Below, piece by piece: positions 8,153 through 16,837 of a stretch of DNA of 38,078 nucleotides. Made by a program: the position numbers and the translations under genes. Source of the DNA: Anaerolineaceae bacterium (GTDB lineage: Bacteria > Chloroflexota > Anaerolineae > Anaerolineales > Anaerolineaceae); the NCBI GenBank assembly GCA_012797695.1, contig JAAZOQ010000022.1, forward strand, positions 1 to 38,078. The letters run 5' to 3'. The notes beneath the pieces are model-generated. The model was not told the origin of the DNA. It searched no databases and saw nothing but the letters and a program-made list of their open reading frames with translations. The first letter of the stretch is position 1, and each line of letters begins with the position of its first letter.

Positions 8153-9316
8153 ATGAAAAAATCGACACACGAACTGACCAAGCTCAATAATACTCGATTG
8201 ATCCTGCGCACCGTTTACACGGCGGGTACGATCAGTCGAGCTGACATTGCCCGCGTAACCAAGCTCACTCCCACCACTGTCTCGGATCTGGTCGAGGGGT
8301 TGATTCAGGATCGTCTGGTTGACGAAGTGGGCACAGGGGTCTCCATCGGCGGAAAACCACCGACGTTGCTTTCGGTCAATGATGAATCACGTCTGACCAT
8401 CGGCATTGATCTGGCCGATCACGAATTGCATGGCGCGGTGGTGGATTTGCGTGGCCGTATCCAGGTTTCGAAAAGTGTTGCCTGCGATCAAACAGGGGAA
8501 CAGGCGATTGCCCTGACCAAAGACTTGATTCGTGATCTGGTGGCCCAGGTCAGCCCGGAACAATTGCTAGGGATCGGCCTGGGTTCTCCGGGTCTGGTTT
8601 CGACCAATGAAGGAATTGTCCGGCGGGCAGTCAAATATCACTGGGACGAAATTCCTCTGCAGCAAATTCTCGAGCGGGAATTCAAGGTGCCAGTGGTGGT
8701 TGCCAATGACAGCCAGGTGGCTGCGCTGGCCGAATATCATTATGGCATTGATCCGAATGAAGAAAATCTAGTGCTCATTAAAGTAGGCGAAGGCATTTCT
8801 GCTGGATTGGTCATTGGCTGTACCATTTTCGCCGGGGATGGGCATGGCGCGGGTGAGATCGGCCACATTTGTGTGGTACCCAATGGCATTCCCTGCCGCT
8901 GTGGGCATAACGGCTGTCTTGAGACGGTGGCCAGTCTGCGCGGAATTGCCCAGGCAGTACGCGTGGTTTTTCCTGAAGCGGAAGGCCTCTCGAATGATGC
9001 GGTGCTCGAAATGCTGCTTCATTCTGCCGCACAGCGCAATTCGCGCAGTTTGCAGATCATCCATCGGGTGGGGGAGTACCTGGGGGTGGCTGCGGCGAAC
9101 ATTGTTGGCCTGCTGAACATTCACAAGATCGTTTTGGCTGGCCCGGTTTCATTGCTTGGGGAAGATTTATTGGCGCCGATGGTGGATTCGATGAAAGTGA
9201 ATGTGCTGGACGTTTTGTCGAATCAGTCGCAAATTTCGATCTCTCAGTTGGGGAATAACATTGTACAAATAGGCGCTGCGGCGCTTGTTCAACAATCCAT
9301 TTTAGGACTTTTTTAA
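8153..9316 (+). CDS. ROK family transcriptional repressor (NagC/XylR-like)
   Basis: The product has 387 residues. An N-terminal winged helix (about 10-62, with TISRADIARVTKLTPTTVS as the recognition part) is joined to a ROK sugar-binding domain. The phosphate-binding DxGxT motif of ROK kinases is degraded to DLADHE (86-91), so it should not be a kinase. The sugar and zinc parts are kept: ND185-186, E235-x-x-H238, then C248-x-C250 and C255. It is expected to bind its operator and release it when the sugar binds. It is the first gene after the palindromic operator and overlaps the ROK kinase by one base (TAATG). The ligand is not known; the NagZ-like enzyme downstream points to an amino sugar. 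Confidence 0.9.
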   Translation: MKKSTHELTKLNNTRLILRTVYTAGTISRADIARVTKLTPTTVSDLVEGLIQDRLVDEVGTGVSIGGKPPTLLSVNDESRLTIGIDLADHELHGAVVDLRGRIQVSKSVACDQTGEQAIALTKDLIRDLVAQVSPEQLLGIGLGSPGLVSTNEGIVRRAVKYHWDEIPLQQILEREFKVPVVVANDSQVAALAEYHYGIDPNEENLVLIKVGEGISAGLVIGCTIFAGDGHGAGEIGHICVVPNGIPCRCGHNGCLETVASLRGIAQAVRVVFPEAEGLSNDAVLEMLLHSAAQRNSRSLQIIHRVGEYLGVAAANIVGLLNIHKIVLAGPVSLLGEDLLAPMVDSMKVNVLDVLSNQSQISISQLGNNIVQIGAAALVQQSILGLF

Positions 9317-10302
9317 TGATGATCCGTGATGACCTTTCTATTGGTGTCGATATTGGCGGGACGAAGATAGCCAGCGTTTTAATTAATCGGAAGGGAACTG
9401 TGCTCGCCAGCGATTACCGCATGACCGAAGTCGAAATGGGAAAGCAGGAAACGATCAAACGCATTCTCGAAAGTATTCACTCTGTCTATACCGAAGAGGA
9501 TTCCATCAGCGGCATTGGCATTGACGTCCCGGGTCTGGTAGATCCGCGGGAAGGGATCGTCGAGAACGCAGTGAATTTGGGCTGGGATCGGGTGGAATTG
9601 CGCAAGGAACTGCAGATGGCTCTGGGCACAAAGGTTCCGATTTTCTTACAGCGCGACACTTATGCTCAGGCGCTCAGCGAATATTATTACGGCTGCGCCA
9701 GGGGCGAAAAGAATTTTGTGTATCTTTCTCTGGGTTCCGGGTTGGGGGCCGGCGCTTTGGTGGATGGCAAGCTGCTGCAGGGGGCCAACCGCTCTGCCCT
9801 TGAAGTGGGACACATGGTTTTACCGGGGCTGAAGGCACTTTGTAGCTGCGGAAAAACGGGCTGCGTCGAAACGATTCTCTCTGGCCCGGGCATGCTGCGG
9901 ACGTATCAAGATGTAAGCTGGCAGGCACAGATTCCTTCTGCGCTCAGCGAGAAAAAGGATCTTACCCTGGCTGAGATTTCGGCGGCCTTTACGACAGGGG
10001 AAGAACGCAGTCGGGCTTTATTTGCTGAGGTCAGCCATTATGCGGCGATTGTCATCGCCGGTATTCTTTCTGTGTTGAATCCATCGCTGGTGATCATTGG
10101 CGGAGGAACGGGCCTGGCTATTTACGACGCCATTCAGGCACAAATGAAAGCCGAGATCGAGCAATTGACCTGGAAAGAGAATGTCCGCAACGTACGTATT
10201 GAAAAATCCTCCCTTGATTCAAGCGCATTGGGCGCTGCTTCCCTGGTCTGGTATGGGATGACCGACAATCAAGAGCATCAAATTTTTCAGGAGGTGAATT
10301 GA
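9316..10302 (+). CDS. ROK family sugar kinase (glucokinase / N-acetylglucosamine kinase-like)
   Basis: The product of 328 residues is a stand-alone ROK kinase. The phosphate-binding motif DIGGTK (12-17) is intact, the catalytic base is D114, and the sugar/zinc motif is E163-V-G-H166 followed by C176-x-C178 and C183. It should phosphorylate an imported hexose or amino sugar with ATP in the cytoplasm. The residue before the catalytic Asp is Arg (QRD), where ROK kinases usually have Asn (ND). This could alter substrate choice or activity. Its start overlaps the stop of the repressor gene, so the two are translationally coupled. It precedes the transporter genes and would handle the imported sugar. 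Confidence 0.88.
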   Translation: MMIRDDLSIGVDIGGTKIASVLINRKGTVLASDYRMTEVEMGKQETIKRILESIHSVYTEEDSISGIGIDVPGLVDPREGIVENAVNLGWDRVELRKELQMALGTKVPIFLQRDTYAQALSEYYYGCARGEKNFVYLSLGSGLGAGALVDGKLLQGANRSALEVGHMVLPGLKALCSCGKTGCVETILSGPGMLRTYQDVSWQAQIPSALSEKKDLTLAEISAAFTTGEERSRALFAEVSHYAAIVIAGILSVLNPSLVIIGGGTGLAIYDAIQAQMKAEIEQLTWKENVRNVRIEKSSLDSSALGAASLVWYGMTDNQEHQIFQEVN

Positions 10303-10349
10303 AGGATTTTGTTGTGCAGTTTGGTCTATTAAAACGAATCAAACATTGA
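10299..10349 (+). CDS. Possible 16-codon leader peptide with TTG start
   Basis: A strong AGGAGG lies four bases before TTG at 10299, which opens a 16-codon frame ending TGA at 10347-10349, a few bases before the ribosome site of the sugar-binding protein gene. It overlaps the stop of the ROK kinase gene. It could couple translation across the gap. The evidence is only the ribosome site and the placing, so it may be chance. Confidence 0.2.
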   Translation: MKDFVVQFGLLKRIKH

Positions 10350-10362
10350 AAGGATGGAGAGT

Positions 10363-11736
10363 ATGAAGAAGTTTTCGGTATTTGCGATTCTTTTGGTCTT
10401 GGTGGCTACCATGACCTTGTCAGCCTGTGGGGCTGCACCGACCGCAGCCCCAACCCAGGCAGTAGAAGCTTCCGCGGCAGTTACCCAGGCCCCGGCTGAG
10501 ACAACTCAGTCTGCGGACGAGGTAACTTTGAAGATCTACTTGCTTGATTATACAGCCGATACGATTTCCTGGCTTGAGAGCGACATCAACCCCGCTTTCG
10601 AAGCAGCCCATCCCGGGGTTAAAGTCGAGATTACCCAGGGTTCCTGGAGTGGTTGGGATACTACTTTTGCCGGTTTCTTCGCTGCCGGCGATGGCCCCGA
10701 TATCATCAATCTGGGTTCTGAGATGAACACCCTCTATGGTCCCAGCCTGGCCGATATGGATTCCTATCTCGGCGAAGCTGCCTGGCCCGATATCAAAAAC
10801 TTCGGCCCGGCTCTGGAAAACGCCAAGTATGACGGCAAACTGCGCGGCTTACCCATCTTCACCGCTCCTCGCTACGTTTTCTGCCGCACCGACCTCGAGA
10901 CCGCTGGTGGTTGGACTGCTGGTACCCCCAAGAACTTTGCGGATTGGGTCAGCTTTGCCAAACAGTTATCCAAGATCGATCCCGCGACTAATTCTCTGAC
11001 CCAACAGGCTTTAGTCCCCGTGGATTCCCAGTCGATGGCTGACTGGCAGTGGTGGCTGTTGGTTTACTACTCCCTCGGTGGCGAGCTCTATAAAGCCGAT
11101 GGCACCCCGAACTTTGATTCCCCCGAAGCTCTGGCAACCACTCAGTTCCTGTATGACATGCGCGAAGCGACCTACGGCCCGGCTTCTGATGCAGTCGGTT
11201 CCCTGCCAGCTGCTACCGGTTCCGTCATCGACGTGAACGATGAAACCGGCCAGAGCAATGGTGCGGTCTGCCTGGCTCACTCGGGTTGGGCGGCTCCTGC
11301 CTTTGATCGCCCCATCTGGAGCGACATCAGCATCGATCCGTTCTATGGTGACCCCACCAATTTCCCGAACAGCAAACCGGTCGTGTTAGCCTTCAATGAC
11401 TGGCTGGCCGTGGCTGATTACAGCAAGCACAAAGATCTGGCTGCTGACTGGCTCAAGCTTGCCTTCTCTAAAGAAGCTAACAATAAATGGAATGAAACCA
11501 TGGGCTTGATCCCGGCGCGTACTGATTCTCTGTATGGCTACGTGGAAGATTCTCCGCAGCTGAAGCAGGAAGCTGCACTCGCCAGCCAGTACGGTGTGGG
11601 TTTCGCGAACATCAAAGAATCCGCCAAACTTCAGACCATCATGCAGGATGCCCTGGGCAAACTGGTCACTGAAGAATTGACCCCGGCAGAAGTCAACGCC
11701 AAGATTCAGTCGGATTACACCGCAGCTTTGAAGTAA
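10363..11736 (+). CDS. Sugar ABC transporter substrate-binding lipoprotein (family 1)
   Basis: The mature lipoprotein of this 457-residue precursor starts at Cys22 in the lipobox LSAC. An Ala/Thr/Pro linker of about 25 residues precedes the binding domain. The fold pattern is that of MalE-type proteins: a first lobe opening VTLKIYLLDY, GVKVEITQGSWSGWDTTFAGFFAAGDGPDIINLG, and later DWLAVADYSKHKDLAADWLKLAFSKEAN. Many aromatic residues (WQWWL, WAAP, RPIW) fit sugar stacking. It delivers sugar to the two permeases downstream. The start at 10363 has AAAGGA eight bases upstream; ATG at 10354 would fall inside that ribosome site region. A strong hairpin follows the gene, which would favour excess binding protein over permease. 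Confidence 0.92.
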   Translation: MKKFSVFAILLVLVATMTLSACGAAPTAAPTQAVEASAAVTQAPAETTQSADEVTLKIYLLDYTADTISWLESDINPAFEAAHPGVKVEITQGSWSGWDTTFAGFFAAGDGPDIINLGSEMNTLYGPSLADMDSYLGEAAWPDIKNFGPALENAKYDGKLRGLPIFTAPRYVFCRTDLETAGGWTAGTPKNFADWVSFAKQLSKIDPATNSLTQQALVPVDSQSMADWQWWLLVYYSLGGELYKADGTPNFDSPEALATTQFLYDMREATYGPASDAVGSLPAATGSVIDVNDETGQSNGAVCLAHSGWAAPAFDRPIWSDISIDPFYGDPTNFPNSKPVVLAFNDWLAVADYSKHKDLAADWLKLAFSKEANNKWNETMGLIPARTDSLYGYVEDSPQLKQEAALASQYGVGFANIKESAKLQTIMQDALGKLVTEELTPAEVNAKIQSDYTAALK

Positions 11737-11752
11737 TTCCCCGTGTGAATGA

Positions 11753-11784
11753 AAAATTGGAGGGGCATCTGCCCCTCCAATTTT
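11753..11784 (+). terminator. Perfect 14-bp hairpin between binding protein and permease genes
   Basis: Two 14-base arms pair perfectly around the loop ATCT; the 3' arm ends in TTTT, followed by CAAAAA. It could act as a partial terminator or as a 3' stabiliser of the binding-protein mRNA. Both give more binding protein than permease, as known for maltose-type operons. The permease start at 11803 lies after it. Confidence 0.7.
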
Positions 11785-11802
11785 CAAAAAGATGAGGACG
11801 GA

Positions 11803-12954
11803 ATGATAAAAGATCCCTACTTGAGTGTTGTATTCACCGCAGTGCTCACGATTTTATTCATCATTGCGGGGAGCTTTCTCGTGGGCTACCTGGCCCGCTG
11901 GATCGCCAAACTCTTTGGCGCTTCCCCCAAGAAACGCGAAAGCACCTTTGCCGGGTATTTCTTTGCTGCTCCCTGGATCATTGGTTTTTTGATCTTCGTG
12001 GTAGTCCCGCTGGGTTTTTCGCTCTACTGGAGCTTCACTGATTATCGGATTGCCAGCAGTGAGCCTATTCACTGGGTAGGGCTGCAAAACTATTTCACCT
12101 TGTTAACTCAGGACAGCAATTTTAAAGCTTCTCTGGTGAACACCCTGTACCTGACGGTTTTTGGCCTGCCGCTCGAAATCGCTTTTGCCCTCTTCCTGGC
12201 TGTTCTCTTGAATCAGAAATTAAGAGGGGAAAAGATATTCCGCATGGCTTTCTATCTGCCCGTGATCTTGGGATTCAACACCGCGGTGCTGCTATGCTGG
12301 CGTTTGATGCTCAATACAGGTACAGGCATCATCAACCAGATCCTGCGCGCCATGTCTGCTTTCGTTCCTTTCAACTATCTGCTGCGTGCCTGTATCTACG
12401 TGCAGGAGATTGTTTCTTCATTTTTCTTGGGCATCAACAATGGCAATTTCAATTTGATGAACAAAGTGATTGCCGCTGGCTTCCCGGCAGCCAACCGGGT
12501 TCCTTTGTGGGTGCAGAGCCCGCTGTGGACCAAGATGTCAGTGGTGATGCTGATGATCTGGGGCTGCGGCACCATGATGCTTGTCTTCCTGGCTGGGCTG
12601 AACAATATCCCCAAAGAATTGCATGAAGCGGCTGAAGTGGATGGCGCCAATTCTTTCCAGCGCTTCTGGAAGATTTCCTTCCCGATGATCAGCCCCTACA
12701 TTTTCTACAATCTGGTGGTGGGCATGATTGCCTCCCTGCAGATCTTCGAACCGGTATATGTGCTGTATCGTGATAATCAGCCGTTGATTTCCTCGACCGT
12801 TTCCATGGTCTATTACCTCTGGCAAAAGAGCTTCAGCCACTTCGAAATTGGTTATGGCTCTGCCATTTCTTGGGTCATCTTGATCATTATCCTGTTGGTC
12901 ACACTGCTGCAATTCTGGCTGCAGGATCGTTGGGTCAATTACGACGTCTTTTAG
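11803..12954 (+). CDS. Sugar ABC transporter permease (MalF type)
   Basis: The product has 383 residues, longer than the common 290-310. The extra length is an N-terminal helix (about 7-30) before the usual first core helix, and a loop of about 70 residues in the middle. The EAA loop that contacts the ATPase is clear: EAAEVDGANSFQRFWKISFP. It forms the membrane channel with the MalG-type partner just downstream (9 bp gap). No ATPase gene is present in this locus, so a shared MsmX-type ATPase elsewhere in the genome is expected. The start at 11803 is used because GAGGACGGA precedes it; an in-frame start at 11749 would place the hairpin inside the gene. Confidence 0.92.
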   Translation: MIKDPYLSVVFTAVLTILFIIAGSFLVGYLARWIAKLFGASPKKRESTFAGYFFAAPWIIGFLIFVVVPLGFSLYWSFTDYRIASSEPIHWVGLQNYFTLLTQDSNFKASLVNTLYLTVFGLPLEIAFALFLAVLLNQKLRGEKIFRMAFYLPVILGFNTAVLLCWRLMLNTGTGIINQILRAMSAFVPFNYLLRACIYVQEIVSSFFLGINNGNFNLMNKVIAAGFPAANRVPLWVQSPLWTKMSVVMLMIWGCGTMMLVFLAGLNNIPKELHEAAEVDGANSFQRFWKISFPMISPYIFYNLVVGMIASLQIFEPVYVLYRDNQPLISSTVSMVYYLWQKSFSHFEIGYGSAISWVILIIILLVTLLQFWLQDRWVNYDVF

Positions 12955-12963
12955 GATTCGACT

Positions 12964-13806
12964 ATGAAAAAAGCCTGGTTGATCATACGAAGTGCTCTTC
13001 TCTATCTGCTGCTTACTTTTGCCTCGATGGTGATGTGCTTCCCGCTTTTCTGGATGATTTCTTCTTCCCTGAAAACGGTTGCCGAAACCAATTCCCCCGG
13101 CATTATCTGGATTCCCCCGCATCCAACTCTGCAGGCCTACATCGATATTCTGCACAATACTGATTTTCTGCGTGCCTATTTCAACTCGGTGTTTTACGTC
13201 ACCCTCGCTCTGGCCGGGACCTTGATCTCGATCGCGGCGGTTGCCTATGCTTTCAGCCGCGTCAACTGGCCGGGACGCAATCTGGTCTTCTTCTTGATGC
13301 TCTCGACCATGATGATTCCACCGCAGGCTTTGATTGTGCCGCAATATGTGTTCTTCAATAAGATCAACTGGGTGGGCACATTCAATCCGCTGATTATTCC
13401 GGGCTACTTCGCCGGCGGTGCAGCAATGGTCTTTCTCTTGCGCCAATCGATGGCGCAGATTCCTAAGGAACTGGATGAGTCGGCCATTGTGGATGGTGCC
13501 TCGCATTTTCAGATCTGGTGGGAGATCACCATGCCGCTGGTCAAAGCGCCGCTGGCGACCATTGCCACCTTCCTCTTTGTTGGCTTGTGGAATAGCCTGT
13601 TGACTCCTTTGATGTACCTGCAGACCATCGATAAATACACTCTGCCGGTGTACATTGCCACCCTTTACAATATCAACCAGACGGTTCAGCCCTGGCCTAC
13701 CATTATGGCGGCGGCTGTGCTGACCACTGTTCCGCTGATGATCGTTTTCTTCTTCGCGCAGCGCTTTATTCTCGAAAGCGTGGTGATCTCAGGGTTGAAG
13801 GGCTAA
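12964..13806 (+). CDS. Sugar ABC transporter permease (MalG type)
   Basis: The product of 280 residues has the usual length, six membrane helices and the EAA loop (DESAIVDGASHFQIWWEITMP). The pattern FPLFWMISSSLKTVAE after helix 1 and the ending QRFILESVVISGLKG (C-terminal VISGLKG) are hallmarks of this family. It pairs with the MalF-type permease and is followed four bases later by the GH3 gene, so uptake and hydrolysis are in one transcript. Confidence 0.95.
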   Translation: MKKAWLIIRSALLYLLLTFASMVMCFPLFWMISSSLKTVAETNSPGIIWIPPHPTLQAYIDILHNTDFLRAYFNSVFYVTLALAGTLISIAAVAYAFSRVNWPGRNLVFFLMLSTMMIPPQALIVPQYVFFNKINWVGTFNPLIIPGYFAGGAAMVFLLRQSMAQIPKELDESAIVDGASHFQIWWEITMPLVKAPLATIATFLFVGLWNSLLTPLMYLQTIDKYTLPVYIATLYNINQTVQPWPTIMAAAVLTTVPLMIVFFFAQRFILESVVISGLKG

Positions 13807-13810
13807 TTGT

Positions 13811-15382
13811 ATGGGAATTGATGAAATAGGCCAGCGTCTGATGCTTGCTTTCCGGGGCTTTCAGTGCCCGGATGGCAAGCCGCTTGACGACCTGTTGGCT
13901 TACTGCCCTGCCGGTTTCACCTTCTTTCGTTCTTTTAACATTGAATCCCCGGCGCAATTGCGGCAGCTGACGGCCGACCTTTCTCAGGCAGCGCAGCGGA
14001 ACGGACTGCCGCCTTTCCTGTTCGCGTTGGATCAAGAGGGTGGGCAGTTGATGGCCGCTGGCAACTGTACCCAGCTGCCCGGCAATATGGCTCTGGGAGC
14101 AGCCAACGACCCGGCTCTGGCTGAACTGGCGGGGCAGGTGTTGGGCCGGGAACTTTCGGCCATGGGCATTAACGTGGATTACGCGCCCTGCGTGGATGTC
14201 AATGTCAATCCGCGTAACCCGGTGGTCGGGGTGCGCTCCTTTGGCGAAGATCCCCAGGCGGTGGCGGCCCTGACGGCGGCCATGATCCGCGGCATTCAAT
14301 CTCAGGGGGTGGCTGCGACGGCCAAACACTTCCCCGGGCACGGTGACACGGCTACTGATTCTCATCTCAGTATGTCGCTGGTCAGTCATTCGCTGACGCA
14401 GCTTGAGCGCATCGATCTGGTACCCTTTCAGACAGCCGTGGAGAACGATGTGAAGCTTGTCATGACCGGGCACCTGGGGTTGCCGGCGCTGGGCCTTGAA
14501 AAGCTGATCCCGGCGACGCTTGCGCCAGAGGTGCTGCAGGGACTGCTGCGCCAGCGCTGTCATTTTTCTGGGGTAGTCATTACCGACGCGATGGATATGA
14601 AGGCCATCCAGCAGGGTGAGGAGCTGCGCCACGAGGTGAGCCGCGCTTTGCAGGCCGGGGCGGATCTGCTGTTGATGACTACAGAAGCGGCTGATCACCG
14701 TCGGGCTTTCCAGGGTTTGGCGGATGCCTATGCTGCCATTCCGCACGAGACGTTCCGGGCTTCCTTACAGCGGATCCATGACCTGAAAGAGTGGCTGCAG
14801 CTGCAGCGGCTCGATACCCCACTTGAGGTGATCCGGTGTCAGGAACACCAGCAAGTAGCTCGCCGCATTGCCGAAGCCGCGCTGACAAAGGTGCGCGACC
14901 GCCAACAGTTATTGCCGCTGAATCCATCAGAACAGGTGGCAGTGATCTTACCGCAGCCGGGTGATTTAACTCCGGCCGATACTTCTTCTTACGTCCACAT
15001 TCAACTGGCGGAGAGTTTACACCAGTATATGCCTTCAGTGGCTGAAAAGCTCATTTCCCTTGACCCCGACGATTCAGAAATTACCGCAGCGCTGCAATTC
15101 GCTTCGCATTATGACACAGTCGTGATCGGAACGATCAACGCAGCATCCAATTCGGGCCAGGCCCGGCTGGTGCGGGAATTACAGGTAAGACATCCTCGCC
15201 TGATCGTGGCTGCGTTGCGTTTGCCTTATGACCTCTCCGCTTTCCCAGAAGTGGGCACTTATTTGTGTACCTACAGTATTCTGGATCCTTCGATGGCGGC
15301 TCTGGCGGCGGGGTTGGTTGGTGCCATTCCCTTCCCGGGCAAGCTGCCGGTCACCCTTCCCGGCCTGGTCAAAACAGATTGA
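13811..15382 (+). CDS. Glycoside hydrolase family 3, NagZ-like beta-N-acetylhexosaminidase
   Basis: The product has 523 residues: a GH3 TIM barrel (about 1-330) and a shorter C-terminal domain. KHFPGHGDT (172-180) is followed by D183-S-H185, the Asp/His dyad that serves as general acid/base in NagZ-type enzymes, and the nucleophile is D259 in VVITDAMDM. There is no signal peptide, so it acts in the cytoplasm on imported disaccharides or muropeptides. With the ROK kinase it would yield and phosphorylate N-acetylglucosamine; this substrate is an inference. GH3 NagZ-type enzymes of some bacteria act as phosphorylases using the same His, so phosphorolysis is also possible. The ATG lies four bases after the permease stop. 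Confidence 0.88.
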   Translation: MGIDEIGQRLMLAFRGFQCPDGKPLDDLLAYCPAGFTFFRSFNIESPAQLRQLTADLSQAAQRNGLPPFLFALDQEGGQLMAAGNCTQLPGNMALGAANDPALAELAGQVLGRELSAMGINVDYAPCVDVNVNPRNPVVGVRSFGEDPQAVAALTAAMIRGIQSQGVAATAKHFPGHGDTATDSHLSMSLVSHSLTQLERIDLVPFQTAVENDVKLVMTGHLGLPALGLEKLIPATLAPEVLQGLLRQRCHFSGVVITDAMDMKAIQQGEELRHEVSRALQAGADLLLMTTEAADHRRAFQGLADAYAAIPHETFRASLQRIHDLKEWLQLQRLDTPLEVIRCQEHQQVARRIAEAALTKVRDRQQLLPLNPSEQVAVILPQPGDLTPADTSSYVHIQLAESLHQYMPSVAEKLISLDPDDSEITAALQFASHYDTVVIGTINAASNSGQARLVRELQVRHPRLIVAALRLPYDLSAFPEVGTYLCTYSILDPSMAALAAGLVGAIPFPGKLPVTLPGLVKTD

Positions 15383-15415
15383 GAACTCATTCTCCTCAGA
15401 CATATCTTCCCTTGA

Positions 15416-15451
15416 AAATCACACACCCACCATTCGGTGGGTGTGTGATTT
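15416..15451. terminator. Bidirectional terminator between GH3 and HIT genes
   Basis: A perfect 16-bp stem with loop ATTC; the arms start with AAA and end with TTT, so it can work in both directions. It lies between the convergent GH3 (plus) and HIT (minus) genes. Confidence 0.85.
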
Positions 15452-15467
15452 GATCTTGGATTTGGAG

Positions 15468-15953
15468 TTATTCTTTTGGCCAGGCTGCTGCCAGCTTTCG
15501 CTGGGTGGCTTCCAGTTCTTCGGGGAGTACCCGGGTCTCGCCGACGGTGGACATGAAATTGGTGTCGCCGGTCCAGCGCGGCACGATGTGAATGTGCATG
15601 TGCTCGGCAATTCCGGCGCCGGCTGCGCTGCCTTGATTGATGCCGATGTTATAACCTTCCGGCTTGTAGACCTGATCCAGTACGCGGGTGGCGACGGTGA
15701 CCAGTTCGATCATTTCGGCGCGGATGGCGGCATCCAGCCGTTCCAGGCTGGATTGATGGACGAACGGTACCACCATCAGGTGCCCGCTGGTATACGGAAA
15801 ACGATTGAGAATGACAAAGGCCAGCTTGCCGCGGTGGATGATCAGATTCTCTCCGCCGTCGGCCATCTGGGGGGCGCTGCAAAAGACGCATTGATCTGGA
15901 TGATTACTATCCGTAATATATTTCATGCGCCAGGGTGACCACAGTGTTTCCAT
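15468..15953 (-). CDS. HIT family hydrolase (Ap4A-type, histidine triad)
   Basis: The product of 161 residues carries the histidine triad HMHIHIVPRW, the AMP-transfer site of this superfamily. It also has a zinc-type pair CVFC near the N terminus and the LNRFPYTSGHLMVVP segment typical of the diadenosine tetraphosphate phosphorylase/hydrolase branch. It likely cleaves dinucleoside polyphosphates or nucleoside phosphoramidates. The start METLWSPWRMKYI at 15953 has GGGAG eight bases upstream; an in-frame extension to 16037 is AT-rich and lacks such a site. It stands alone on the minus strand, divergent from the response regulator. Confidence 0.92.
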   Translation of the reverse strand: METLWSPWRMKYITDSNHPDQCVFCSAPQMADGGENLIIHRGKLAFVILNRFPYTSGHLMVVPFVHQSSLERLDAAIRAEMIELVTVATRVLDQVYKPEGYNIGINQGSAAGAGIAEHMHIHIVPRWTGDTNFMSTVGETRVLPEELEATQRKLAAAWPKE

Positions 15954-16058
15954 AAACGAATCTCCCAAAAAGAATGCAATAATTTTACACTTTTCTTCCA
16001 AAATGGGTTGAATCGATAATTGCAAATACAATTGCATAAGGTAAAATGGAACAAGAGA

Positions 16059-16088
16059 TTGGACAGATTGTTTATTTATTTGTATGAT
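16059..16088 (+). promoter_or_regulatory. Promoter of the response regulator gene
   Basis: TTGGAC (16059-16064) and TATGAT (16083-16088) with an 18-base spacer lie 33 bp before the ATG. In the same gap, at 16021-16036, TGCAA and TTGCA form a small inverted repeat that could bind a regulator; the latter is weak. Confidence 0.6.
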
Positions 16089-16121
16089 TAACGGTAAGGC
16101 TTGCTCTAGATAGGAGCGAAG

Positions 16122-16799
16122 ATGAACAAGAAGATTCGATTAATGATCGTTGATGATTATCCGGTGGTCTTGAGCGGCCTGGTTGCCATGTTCAAGAACC
16201 ATCCGGAAATTGAAGTAGTGGGTGTGGCCAGTACGGGCAAGAAGGCGGTAGAACAGTCACTGGCATTACGCCCGGATGTCATTTTAATGAATGTGGCTAT
16301 GCCCGAGATGGATGGTATCGAAGCGACCCGGGTCATCAAAAAGAACCTTCCCGAAACCAACATTTTAATGTTTTCAGGGTTGAGCAGCAACGATAAGGTC
16401 ATGCCGGCATTGAATGCCGGGGCAATCGGCTATATTTTGAAGGATGCCAGCGAACCCGAACTGGTGCAGGCCATCCAGCAGGTAGCCCGCGGGGAAGCCT
16501 GGCTGAATTCCTCGGTCATCGGTCACGTGCTCAAGCAGATCAATAGCGCCGAAGAAAAAGAAGGACTGATCGATAAACTCACCGAGCGCGAGCTGGACGT
16601 ATTGAAATACATGGCCAAGGGTTACAGCAATCAGGATATTGCCCGCTTGATGGTGGTCAGTACCGCTACCGTTCATTCTCACGTCAGCCGGATTCTGGCT
16701 AAGCTCGAGGTGAGCAGCCGTACCCAGGCGGTGATCTATGCCATGCGCGCCGGGGTGGTGACAGCCTTCGATGACGATCCCACCAGTCTGGGCGTATGA
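16122..16799 (+). CDS. NarL/FixJ-type response regulator with Asn at the phosphoacceptor position
   Basis: The product has 225 residues: a receiver domain (about 5-120) and a LuxR-type helix-turn-helix (about 150-215; LTERELDVLKYMAKGYSNQDIA then TVHSHVSRILAKL). The acidic pair D11-D12, switch residue S85 and K107 are in place, but the phosphoacceptor is N57: the segment reads PDVILMNVAMPEMDG where the family has MDV. The codon is AAT. Phosphorylation of the usual site is therefore not expected, unless another residue is used. No histidine kinase gene is next to it. It may be a constitutively active or ligand-controlled regulator. A terminator follows at 16838. Confidence 0.93.
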   Translation: MNKKIRLMIVDDYPVVLSGLVAMFKNHPEIEVVGVASTGKKAVEQSLALRPDVILMNVAMPEMDGIEATRVIKKNLPETNILMFSGLSSNDKVMPALNAGAIGYILKDASEPELVQAIQQVARGEAWLNSSVIGHVLKQINSAEEKEGLIDKLTERELDVLKYMAKGYSNQDIARLMVVSTATVHSHVSRILAKLEVSSRTQAVIYAMRAGVVTAFDDDPTSLGV

Positions 16800-16837
16800 C
16801 ATTTCGTGAAAAAGTTTAAAAATTTGTCAGGGTCAAC

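Noticed and set aside
12538..13506. Long open frame antisense to the two permease genes
   Set aside because: Composition (many His, Gln, Arg, Asp) is that of a reverse-strand shadow; both permeases are well supported.
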